Below, in pieces: positions 28,179 to 36,689 of a stretch of DNA of 64,000 nucleotides. Source of the stretch: Pseudomonadota bacterium (lineage in GTDB: Bacteria > Pseudomonadota > Gammaproteobacteria > Steroidobacterales > Steroidobacteraceae); assembly GCA_016703895.1 (NCBI GenBank), contig JADJBE010000006.1, positions 62,001 to 126,000 on the forward strand, read 5' to 3'. Each line of letters opens with the position of its first letter. The first letter of the stretch is position 1. The notes below the pieces were generated by a model that searched no databases, had not been told where the DNA came from, and saw only the letters and a list, made by a program, of their open reading frames with translations. A program made the position numbers and the translations under genes.

Positions 28179-29829
28179 CGGCGGCTCACAACGACACTCT
28201 GCAAGTCATTCGCGATTATGCGCCCCGGAAGCCCCTCGGTCGCAAGCTCTTGGTACACGCGTGGCTCGATGAACGCGAGCGCATCATGCGACTGTTGCCA
28301 GCGGGCGCGAAATACCTCGGTCCCGTTGCTGATCTGGATGCGATCCTGCCGCATGCCGAACTCCAGTTCGCCGGCGTAATTGAACACCTCGAGTGGTCGC
28401 TCGAGGTAGAAGGCCAAGGTATGACGAAACTGCCCAACCGAAAATAGTTCCGTGCGCGTCCCGATCGCTGGCGCAACTTGCAGCGCGAGGCTGCGGCCAG
28501 AGCGCGTTGGGGGCAGCGCGCTGTAGGCCATGATGTGTGCCTGATAACCGATGATCGAAGCGGCGCCGAGCAATACCCAGGCAGCGACTGGCTTATGCAT
28601 CGCGAGTGCCGGCTGTCTCCGTGCCAGCATGACCCGCAAGAGAGGGATCAACCCTGCTAACAGACCAATACTGGCCCAGATCGCTACACCGCTGCTAATC
28701 GCATCGTTGCGACGCCAATCGTAGCCGATCAGGCCAAAGCCCAGTACCAGGAGCACACCACTGACGACGTAGGTAGCGCGGCGCCACGCTCGTTCACTGT
28801 CGCCAAGTGCTTGTGCCAGTAGTACTGCGAAAGGCGGCATCAGCGGCAGCACGTAGGGTACGAGCTTCGACTGGGATATCGAGAAGAACACCAGTGTGAC
28901 CGCGCACCAAACGAGCAAAAGCGCAATGGATCGATACCTTCCGCGGGCTTGGTTGCAACCCACGCTTTGACGGTGGCATGCTTGACGCTGCCTAAGAACG
29001 GACTGAGCGCAAAGAACAGGATCGGTAGGAAGAACCACCACGGCGCTGCCCTTTTGTGTACAGTTGTTAGGAACCGCGCGAAGTGTTCGTGCACAAAGAA
29101 GAACGCAGCAAATTCCGGATTACGCGCTTGCACTAACCAGAACCAGGGCACCATGATCGCGGCGAACAACGCCAGTCCTGGTAAGAAACGCATGCGTTTG
29201 AGCGGTGCTATCGAGCGACTGATCACCATGTAGACCGTTAGCGTCGCGGCGGTGAGAACGAGTGCGACGATACCCTTGCTGAGCACTGCTAAGGCAAGAC
29301 CGGTCCAAGCCACCAGCATCCAGCCGCGTTGCTGGCGTGCGTTCGCGTCGACTCGCTGTGCCAGCAGAAACGCAAATACGGTGGCCGTAATAAAGAACGT
29401 GAAGGCCTGGTCAAGTAGATTCAGATGGCTCACGATTACGTATAAGGGGCTAATGGCGAGCGTCATGGCACCAATCGTGGCGACGTGCCGAGATTGGCCG
29501 ATACGCCGCGCGAACCCATAGACAAGCGGGATACAGAGAAATCCCAGCGCCGCAGACCACAGCCGCGACGTCCATTCGCTCTTACCAAATACCGAGTAGA
29601 TGCTGGCAGTGGCCCAGTATTGCAGTGGCGGCTTCTCGAAATACTTGACGCCGTTCAGCCGCGGCGTCACCCAGTCGCCAGACACCCACATCTCACGCGG
29701 AATCTCGCCGTAGCGGCCTTCATCCGGATCGAACAGCGGCCGCACGGGCAACGTCGCTAGCCACAGCACGCCCAGTGCCAACCAGAGCTGCCACAAGCCG
29801 ATCCCCAGAGCTGGTTTGCTACCGTTCAT
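28175..29829 (-). CDS. arnT: ArnT, lipid A 4-amino-4-deoxy-L-arabinose transferase (frameshifted)
   Basis: A GT83/GT39-type membrane enzyme that moves aminoarabinose from undecaprenyl phosphate to lipid A, giving polymyxin resistance. The first part starts ATG 29829 and shows LFDPDEGRYGEIPREMW and NGVKYFEKPPLQYWATASIY, the catalytic periplasmic loop signature. The frame breaks near 28938-28946. The remainder (RYRSIALLLVWCAVTLVFFS, ISQSKLVPYVLPLMPPFAVL and the periplasmic C-domain) is one frame over. Adding one base gives about 551 residues, normal for ArnT. Confidence 0.9.
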
Positions 29830-29847
29830 TCTCGTTGGGCGAAACGT

Positions 29848-30903
29848 TCAAGCCACCTGAGTTGCTGCGCATTGCTGATCACGCTCCAAGCGAACGTAGT
29901 AGTCAATAGTCCGCTGGATCGCCGTCGTCAGGTCGGTGGTGGGTGTCCAGCCCAGCCGCTCGCGGGCCGCGTTGACCGCCGGTACGCGAGTTTGAATGTC
30001 TTGGTAGTACTTCCCATAGTAGTCGGCGGATGTGACAGAGGTGATCTCGGTGGCGTTGGCACGAGCTCGCAACTCAGGAAACTGTTTGGCGGACTCGATC
30101 ATCAGCCGGGCGAGCTCACCGATCGAGACGCAGTTAGCGGGATTGCCAATGTTGATGATCTGGCGGCTGGCCACGCCAGCTTTGTTCTCGATGATGCGCA
30201 GCAGGCAATCCACGGCGTCGTCGATGTAAGTGAAAGACCGCTTCTGCTCGCCGCCGTCGACCAAGCGTATCGGGCGCTGGTACATGATGTTGGACAGAAA
30301 CTGCGTGAAGACGCGCGAGCTGCCTTCCTTCGGTTCGTCGATGTTATCCAGATTCGGGCCGATGAAGTTGAACGGCCGAAAAAGCGTGTAGTCGAAGTTG
30401 TCGCGTACGCCATACGCGTAAATGACGCGATCGAGCATCTGCTTGGACGCGGCGTAGATCCAGCGCTGCTTGTTCACCGGTCCGTACACGAGATTGCTGG
30501 TTTCCTCATCCAGCACGGCGTCTGGCGACATGCCGTAGATTTCGGATGTGGACGGGAACACTAGGCGCTTGCCGTATTTGACGCAGTCGCGCACGATTTT
30601 GAGATTCGCTTCGAAGTCGAGCTCGAAGACGCGCAAAGGGTCGGTGACATACTGAGCGGGATTGGCAATCGCAACCAACGGCACGACGACGTCTGCCGTC
30701 TTGACGTGGTATTCCACCCATTCGCGATTGATCGTGATATCGCCTTCGGCGAACCGGAAGCGTGGCGATTCGGTTAGCTGGCCCAGTTTGTGGTCGCTCA
30801 AGTCCATGCCGAACACTTCCCAGTCACGTTCGCGCAAGATCGCCGCTGTGAGCGCGCTGCCGATGAAGCCGTTCGCGCCAAGGATCAGGACTTTATAGGC
30901 CAC
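29848..30903 (-). CDS. arnA: UDP-glucuronate decarboxylase (stand-alone ArnA C-domain)
   Basis: Oxidative decarboxylation of UDP-glucuronate to the UDP-4-keto-pentose, the first committed step of Ara4N synthesis. An extended SDR: KVLILGANGFIGSALTAAIL (NAD site), VFPSTSEIYGM and IYAASKQMLDRVIYAYG (Tyr-xxx-Lys). ADYYGKYYQDIQTRVPAV near the end is typical of ArnA. Start at GTG 30903 (VAYKVLILG), giving 351 residues; the frame upstream is antisense to the PAP2 gene and meaningless. Separate from its formyltransferase partner, unlike the fused enteric enzyme. Confidence 0.9.
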   Translation of the reverse strand: MAYKVLILGANGFIGSALTAAILRERDWEVFGMDLSDHKLGQLTESPRFRFAEGDITINREWVEYHVKTADVVVPLVAIANPAQYVTDPLRVFELDFEANLKIVRDCVKYGKRLVFPSTSEIYGMSPDAVLDEETSNLVYGPVNKQRWIYAASKQMLDRVIYAYGVRDNFDYTLFRPFNFIGPNLDNIDEPKEGSSRVFTQFLSNIMYQRPIRLVDGGEQKRSFTYIDDAVDCLLRIIENKAGVASRQIINIGNPANCVSIGELARLMIESAKQFPELRARANATEITSVTSADYYGKYYQDIQTRVPAVNAARERLGWTPTTDLTTAIQRTIDYYVRLERDQQCAATQVA

Positions 30904-31597
30904 TGCACTCTCCAATAGAGACCGAGACAAACAAACCAGGCCAGCAGCGCGCTCGACAGATCGTGCGAGAGGAAATGTGCCCCACGTGCCTGCTGCGCGA
31001 GTCCGAACAGGGTGCCCGTGACGAGCGCGAGCGCCAGCGCGAGGCGCGCGAATTTCCGATGGGTATTCAAGAAGCCGAAATACAGCGCGAACAACGCGAA
31101 GCCGGACGCGGAATGGGCCGCCGGATAACACTGCGCGCGAGGTAGGTCGTTTGGCCGGTCTGCAAACAGATGCACGTAGGGCCGTGGCCCGCCGAACCCC
31201 TGTAGATCCCACGGGCAGTCTACATTGGTAATCTGCTTGAGGCCACCGGCTACGAGGATGGCGAGTGCTAAGGCGCAGAAAGAAAATCCAAAAGCACGGC
31301 GTAAATCGCGATCGCCGCGACGAGCGTTCAGGCCCCAGCCGATCAGGCAGGTGAGGCCGGCGATCCAGATCACGATCCGCCGCCACGATGGACGATCGTA
31401 TTGGCCAGAAAGGAGTCCCGCGCAATGAAGTGACCAGCCGTGGCGTCCCAGGCCCAGTCCAATGCGAATTGTCGATCGAGATCCGTGGCGCTAAACAAGG
31501 CGAATATCGCGAGGCTAACAATCAATGGCCACACCGCATGTCGCCGCCAGAAACCGGCAGTGACAATGCGGCGGTCGTTGGCGATATTCCCAGTCAC
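30885..31597 (-). CDS. PAP2-family membrane phosphatase (frameshifted)
   Basis: An integral membrane phosphatase of the PAP2 family. The N-terminal part from GTG 31597 ends HFIARDSFLANTIVHRGG. One added base near 31373-31383 joins it to RIVIWIAGLTCLIGWGLNAR. The active-site motifs lie in YPAAHSASGFALFALYFG (variant of PSGH) and ARGAHFLSHDLSSALLAW. Corrected length is about 237 residues. Inside an arn operon, likely substrates are undecaprenyl pyrophosphate or a lipid A phosphate, as with LpxE/LpxT-type enzymes; the exact one cannot be told. The stop overlaps the ArnA C-domain start. Confidence 0.8.
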
Positions 31598-32545
31598 TCA
31601 GCGCACCCAGGACACGGACAGCAGCCAGTTACGACCCGCGCCTTCGTGTATGTAGCGTTCCAGCGTGGCTTGCGACAGCAGGCTGCCGACATCGACTGTT
31701 AGACTCCACGGTCGGTACGTGATGTCCCAGCCAAGCGTCACGGACGGATCGCCGAAAGGTCGATCGCCGATGTCGGCAGTGTCGCTGCGGACGTCGAGCT
31801 GATCCGCGACGATGCGCTCGACGAATCCGCGGCGCGGCAGCGGCATCGCCAATTGTACATGCGGCTGTGAACGCCAGTTGCCGTGATCGCGAGGCCAGGC
31901 GATACCCGCGAACGGTGTAACGAAGCGGTAAGTCGCGCTGTAGTCGAGGCGGCCACTGGCCCCGGCATCCGGGCCATCGACAACGCGGTAGCGCAACGCA
32001 AAATCACGTAGCGCAATTCGTTCCCACATCACACCCGCAGTCCATTGAAAGGAGCCAAGTATCCGGCGCTCGGTGGAGTGACGCACTGCGACTCCTAGAC
32101 CCAAGTGCTGTGATGAGCCGCCGAGCTCAGAGAACGCGCCAGCCACCGGCGTGGCGAAGGGCAGCCCACCGGAGATAGACGCCTCGAGTGGCCTGCTATC
32201 GAGTCCGCCGGACGAGAACGCCAAGTCGTCGAAAAAGCCGAACATCGCAGCGCGCCAGGTCTTTGTGAACTTCCGATCGACAGCGAGTGCCAGCAAAGGG
32301 CCACTGAGTTCGAGTCCGCCCGCAGCCGTACTCGCATAACCCGCGGTAGCGCCGAGCTGCCAAGGGCGCGGCTCCGCAGCATCGTGTCCGCCCCACAGTG
32401 GCAGTGTGGCATAGCGGTTGTCCATCGCGATTTCGGGGATGTGTTCGGCCACGAAAGCGATACTTTCCGTGGCGGCACTTGCCGCCAGCGGCGCAAGCGC
32501 AAAAGGCAACGCGAGGGCCTGCAGGGCGAGATGGGACGCACGCAT
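31598..32545 (-). CDS. Predicted outer-membrane beta-barrel protein
   Basis: A 315-residue product starts MRASHLALQALALPFALAPL and has a clean signal peptide (cleavage after AASA). The mature part alternates polar and hydrophobic residues in short strands, for example WQLGATAGYASTAAGGLELS and PSVTLGWDITYRPWSLTVDV, and ends NWLLSVSWVR, a C-terminal strand suited to BAM recognition, though it ends in Arg rather than Phe. I do not recognise the family. It is the first gene of the minus-strand arn operon and abuts the PAP2 start. Confidence 0.65.
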   Translation of the reverse strand: MRASHLALQALALPFALAPLAASAATESIAFVAEHIPEIAMDNRYATLPLWGGHDAAEPRPWQLGATAGYASTAAGGLELSGPLLALAVDRKFTKTWRAAMFGFFDDLAFSSGGLDSRPLEASISGGLPFATPVAGAFSELGGSSQHLGLGVAVRHSTERRILGSFQWTAGVMWERIALRDFALRYRVVDGPDAGASGRLDYSATYRFVTPFAGIAWPRDHGNWRSQPHVQLAMPLPRRGFVERIVADQLDVRSDTADIGDRPFGDPSVTLGWDITYRPWSLTVDVGSLLSQATLERYIHEGAGRNWLLSVSWVR

Positions 32546-32700
32546 GCTCTGTGAGACGTCCCGATAGCGTTGCCGCTGTCGTTTACGCCGACAAATTTTG
32601 CAAAATTGCCGTGGAAACATCGCTGCGGCGACGAAAAACAGTCGCGAATGATCTGTAATAGGCGTGACGTCTAAAGCGGGTAGAGCGGGCAGGAGTCAAT

Positions 32701-33327
32701 TTGACTGACGAGCAGCAATTGCTGACGCGTATGCAGGCGGGCGACCAGCGAGCTTTTGGGCAGTTCTTTGATGCCTATGCTAGTCGGCTTGCAGCATTTG
32801 CCGCGCGCCGCAGTCCGCTCGATGCCAGCGCCTTAGAGGACGTCGTGCAACAGACCTTGATCAATGCCATGCGCAATCTGTCGCAGTTCCGTGGGGACGC
32901 CACAGTCTTCACGTGGCTCTGTCAGATTTGCCGCAACCTGCTCGCCGACGCGCGTCGCAAGGCGGCACGGCAACCTGAGGTAGCCAGTCTGGATGCAATG
33001 GTCGAGGCCGAGCCAAGCGCCATACCAGTGCAGTTGCTCGACTATCGCGATCCGCTCGACGAATGCGCCGCGGATTCGACACGCAGCGCAGTGCGACGCA
33101 GTGTCAACGCGCTGCCGCCCCGTTACGCCCGGATCCTCGAGTTACGTTACGGGGACGATCTCGGCGTTGCAGAGATTGCTGCCATTCTAGGCTTGAGCGA
33201 GAGCGCGGCGCAGTCGTTGTTGGCGCGCGCTCGCAGTGCATTTAGAGATGGTTGGGTCAGCGAGGACGACTTCGACGGCGGCGATACGGGTTCAGCTGGT
33301 ACAGCCAGAGCGGAGAATGCGCCATGA
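32701..33327 (+). CDS. ECF-subfamily RNA polymerase sigma factor
   Basis: A 208-residue sigma-70 family factor. Region 2: LEDVVQQTLINAMRNLSQFR then VFTWLCQICRNLLADARRK. Region 4 HTH: LPPRYARILELRYGDDLGVA and EIAAILGLSESAAQSLLARA. It starts at TTG 32701 with AGGAG about 9 bases upstream. It is coupled to the FecR gene by an ATGA overlap, so it is probably controlled by cell-surface signalling through the TonB receptor downstream, though it lacks close likeness to FecI itself. Confidence 0.93.
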   Translation: MTDEQQLLTRMQAGDQRAFGQFFDAYASRLAAFAARRSPLDASALEDVVQQTLINAMRNLSQFRGDATVFTWLCQICRNLLADARRKAARQPEVASLDAMVEAEPSAIPVQLLDYRDPLDECAADSTRSAVRRSVNALPPRYARILELRYGDDLGVAEIAAILGLSESAAQSLLARARSAFRDGWVSEDDFDGGDTGSAGTARAENAP

Positions 33328-34355
33328 GCGAGGGTCAGCTAGTGGAAGATCCAGCGGAACTGGCCTTGCGGCAGGGGCTGCGTGCCGAGCCGCTGTCGAA
33401 CGATGCGATGCAACGCATTCGTGCTGCCACAGAGGCCGAGTGGCGTGTCGCCACCAACCAGGATCAACGCGCGACGGCTCGTGCAAGCGGAACTAGCGGT
33501 AGGTGGCGGTTGGCGGCAGCGGCAGCGCTGGCTGTTGTTTCGCTAGCCGTGGGTTGGCAGTTAGTCGGTAGTGACCGATCATCACAGCAAGGTGCTGTCC
33601 TGGGACAGCTGCAGACGAGTCCGAGCGTCGTCAACGAGCGCCTGTCGTTTGGGCGGACGCGAGCGCTGGCGAGCGGCGCAGCACTGACAGCCGGCCAGGA
33701 CCTGCAGGTGGTGGGCAATGCGCTGGTAACGCTGCCTGCGGCGGGTACGCTGCGCCTCGCGGCGGGCACGCGCCTGAAGATTCTGGCGGGAGATTTGATC
33801 GAGCTGCAAGACGGCTTGATCTACCTCGACATTCTGCCGAGTGAGTCGCAGAACACACGCTTTGTTGTCAAGACGACAGCCGGTGAGTTCATGCATCTCG
33901 GTACGCAATTCACTGTGATGACGCAAGGCAAACGTGCCCAGGTGCGAGTGCGTGAGGGCAGCGTCGTTTGGCGGCGCGGTGATCAGGAAGATATCGCTAC
34001 GGCTGGTACTTCGCTGTTGATCGACGGCGATGGCACAGCGACACGTGAGTCCATCACCACGACGGGTCGTGAGTGGGCCTGGGTGGAGGCACTCGCGCCG
34101 GAATTCGACATCGAGAGCCGTCCGCTGGCGGAGTTTCTGGCGTGGGTTGCGCGCGAGACGGGACGCAAGCTGGTGGTCGCAGACAAGGGTACCGAGCAGC
34201 GGATCGCGGTGACCATGCTGCATGGCTCGATACGCGGATTGACGTCGCTCGAGGCGCTATCGACCGTGATACAGACTACGGCGCTGCATTTCGATCTACC
34301 TGAAGGCGAGATCCGGGTAAGCTCTGCGGGTGGATCGCCACCCGTTTCGAAATAG
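33324..34355 (+). CDS. FecR-family transmembrane sigma-factor regulator
   Basis: The 343-residue product starts at ATG 33324, overlapping the sigma stop. A short cytoplasmic region is followed by one membrane segment, WRLAAAAALAVVSLAVGWQL near residue 70, and a periplasmic FecR domain: AAGTRLKILAGDLIELQDGL, HLGTQFTVMTQGKRAQVRVR, EGSVVWRRGDQ. A C-terminal STN-interacting region ends at TAG 34353. Such proteins transmit the state of a TonB receptor to the sigma factor. The stop lies 26 bases inside the receptor gene. Confidence 0.93.
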   Translation: MSEGQLVEDPAELALRQGLRAEPLSNDAMQRIRAATEAEWRVATNQDQRATARASGTSGRWRLAAAAALAVVSLAVGWQLVGSDRSSQQGAVLGQLQTSPSVVNERLSFGRTRALASGAALTAGQDLQVVGNALVTLPAAGTLRLAAGTRLKILAGDLIELQDGLIYLDILPSESQNTRFVVKTTAGEFMHLGTQFTVMTQGKRAQVRVREGSVVWRRGDQEDIATAGTSLLIDGDGTATRESITTTGREWAWVEALAPEFDIESRPLAEFLAWVARETGRKLVVADKGTEQRIAVTMLHGSIRGLTSLEALSTVIQTTALHFDLPEGEIRVSSAGGSPPVSK

Positions 34356-36660
34356 TCTCTTTTTGCTATTGCTGAGTCTCGCGAGCGTCGCGGCGCTGGC
34401 GGCCGATCGCATGTCGGCGAGTGTCCCGCAAGAAACGGTCGAGGCAGTTTTGCAGGCATTGGAGGACACCGGTGTGGATGTCCTATACAGCTCTGACTTG
34501 GTTCCGCCAGGACTGCCTGCACCGCCGGCGAGCGAGGGTCGGTCGAAAAGTAGCTCGACGCCACTGCAGCGTGCAATCGATGTGCTCGCTTCGCATGGGC
34601 TCGCATTGCGCGCCATTGGTCCCAATCGTTACGTGATCACGCGCGCCGCAGTACCGGTGCAAGCGACGCCACAGCCGAGTCCCGTCGAGGAACAGCCATT
34701 GACCGCGGTTTCTGTCTACGCGAGTCGTTATGCCATCGCGGGGCGCGGGATCGGCGAACCGCGGCTGGTAACGTCCACCGACGTCGAGATGGTCCCCGGT
34801 AGTCAGGACGATCCCTTGCGCGCCCTGCGCGCGTTGCCAGGTCTGGCGTCGAGCGTTTCGGCACGCCCTTACATTCGAGGCTCACTCTCCGAGGATGTGT
34901 TGATCCGCTTCGACGGTGTGACGCTGCTGGATCCATTTCATCTGAAGAGCTTTCAGAGCTTGATCAGCGCAATCGATCCGGCTGCGGTGGAGCACATGGA
35001 AGTCTATAGCGGTGGCTTTCCGGTTCAGTACGGTACGCGCTCGGGCGGCGTCATCGATATCACGCCGCGATCCCGCTCAACAGGGTACGAGAACTCCGTC
35101 TCGCTCAGTTTGCTGACCGCGGGTGGCTCCAGTGTTGGTAGTAGCGAGCGGTGGCCACTGGAGTGGCTGGTGACGGCGCGACGCAGCATCATCGATTTGG
35201 TACTCGAGCCGCTCAACGCGGATATCGGCCGCCCTGAGTTTGCGGATACGTTGGGGCGTATTCGCTGGTCGCCCAGTGAGCGCACCGACTGGTCGCTGGG
35301 TTGGCTGCTGCTCGATGACAGCATCTCGCTGCAGGCAGAACAGGAAACTGCGCGTGCATCGTATCGAGATGAATACCTTTGGCTGCGGCATGAATACCGC
35401 TGGAACGAACGCCTGTCAGTCCGTACGGTACTCGCATCGACCACTGCTGAGCGTACGCGCGCGGGTACGCTCGATCGGCCCTGGCTGGGAACCGGCGAAA
35501 TTGCTGATGAGCGCAAGATCGAGCGGCGGCAACTCGACTCGGACTGGACTTGGCAGATAGATGACGCATTGTCGGCTAGTTTTGGTGCCTCCATCGCCAC
35601 CTCGCGCGCGCCGTATTCGTATTCGCGGAGTAGTCAGTTCGAACTCGTTGCGGCGCAAGCTTTCGGGCGCGACGAGGTGGAAGAGGAGTCCTCGAGCGCT
35701 CGTCCGGAAGCATTCAGCTATGCAGCCCACTTGTCAGCCCGACGGCGCTGGACCCGGTTCGAAGCCGAAGCTGGCCTGCGCTTTGACGCCGAAGACTATC
35801 GACCTGGCGGCAGGTTCACGAATCTCAGTCCGCGACTCAATCTACGGTTCGATCTGAGCGAACGTTGGCGCGCTTACGCTTCGCTGGGCGAGTTCACGCA
35901 GGCACAGCGGGTCGATGAGTGGCGCACCGAGGAAGCACAGCTTACGCCTGACCCCACACAGGTCGCCGTACACACGGTGGTTGGCATCACCCGCGGCGAT
36001 CCCGGTGGGGTACGTTGGTCTCTCGAGGGCTATCGCAAGCGGTGGACCACAACCAGTAGTTATTTCGACAATCTGCTCAATCCGCTTGGACTGCTGCCGG
36101 ATTCGACGCCAGACCGAGTACGACTCACGCCAGGCGCGTCGGAGGCGAGCGGTGTTGAATTCAATCTACATGCGCCGCTGGCCGAGCGTCTCGCTGGTTG
36201 GACCAGCGTTACGGCGGCGAGCGTCAACGACGAGATTGATGGCCGGGAGGTCTCTCGCAGTTGGGATCAACCGTGGGCGGTCAACGCGGGCCTCACCTGG
36301 ACGGGTTCGCGCGCCAGTATCGCGCTGCTTGGCGGCTGGCACAGCGGGTGGCCGAGAACGCCGGTTCGAGCCGTGACCTCCGCAGTCGGGTCGAGTGGCG
36401 CTTTGGTATTGGGCGAGCGCAATTCGGCACGCTGGGCGGATTTCTTGACAGTTGATCTGCGTGCTAGCTGGCGCCATCCAACAACCGTCGGGGAATTATC
36501 GACCTTCATCGAGTTGACGAATATTTCCAATCTGCAAAATGAGTGTTGCTTGGATTTGGATCAGCCAGACGAGCCGGGTCAATTGCCGTTGCTCGAGACC
36601 AGCCATTCACTGCCGCTGGTGGCCAATTTGGGGTTCACTTTCCACTGGGGCAGCGACTGA
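34330..36660 (+). CDS. TonB-dependent outer-membrane receptor with N-terminal signalling (STN) domain
   Basis: A 776-residue receptor. Signal peptide NSLFLLLLSLASVAALAA, then an STN-type secretin/TonB short domain (VLQALEDTGVDVLYSSDL, ... HGLALRAIGPNRYVITRA), a plug domain with ARPYIRGSLSEDVLIRFDGV and VYSGGFPVQYGTRSGGVIDI, and a 22-strand-type barrel ending LVANLGFTFHWGSD. With the sigma and FecR genes it forms a FecIRA-like surface-signalling unit. The ligand is not evident; there are no iron or siderophore genes nearby. The GTG 34330 start overlaps fecR. Confidence 0.9.
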   Translation: MDRHPFRNSLFLLLLSLASVAALAADRMSASVPQETVEAVLQALEDTGVDVLYSSDLVPPGLPAPPASEGRSKSSSTPLQRAIDVLASHGLALRAIGPNRYVITRAAVPVQATPQPSPVEEQPLTAVSVYASRYAIAGRGIGEPRLVTSTDVEMVPGSQDDPLRALRALPGLASSVSARPYIRGSLSEDVLIRFDGVTLLDPFHLKSFQSLISAIDPAAVEHMEVYSGGFPVQYGTRSGGVIDITPRSRSTGYENSVSLSLLTAGGSSVGSSERWPLEWLVTARRSIIDLVLEPLNADIGRPEFADTLGRIRWSPSERTDWSLGWLLLDDSISLQAEQETARASYRDEYLWLRHEYRWNERLSVRTVLASTTAERTRAGTLDRPWLGTGEIADERKIERRQLDSDWTWQIDDALSASFGASIATSRAPYSYSRSSQFELVAAQAFGRDEVEEESSSARPEAFSYAAHLSARRRWTRFEAEAGLRFDAEDYRPGGRFTNLSPRLNLRFDLSERWRAYASLGEFTQAQRVDEWRTEEAQLTPDPTQVAVHTVVGITRGDPGGVRWSLEGYRKRWTTTSSYFDNLLNPLGLLPDSTPDRVRLTPGASEASGVEFNLHAPLAERLAGWTSVTAASVNDEIDGREVSRSWDQPWAVNAGLTWTGSRASIALLGGWHSGWPRTPVRAVTSAVGSSGALVLGERNSARWADFLTVDLRASWRHPTTVGELSTFIELTNISNLQNECCLDLDQPDEPGQLPLLETSHSLPLVANLGFTFHWGSD

Positions 36661-36689
36661 CGAGACGCTACTGCGACGTCTAACGCGCG

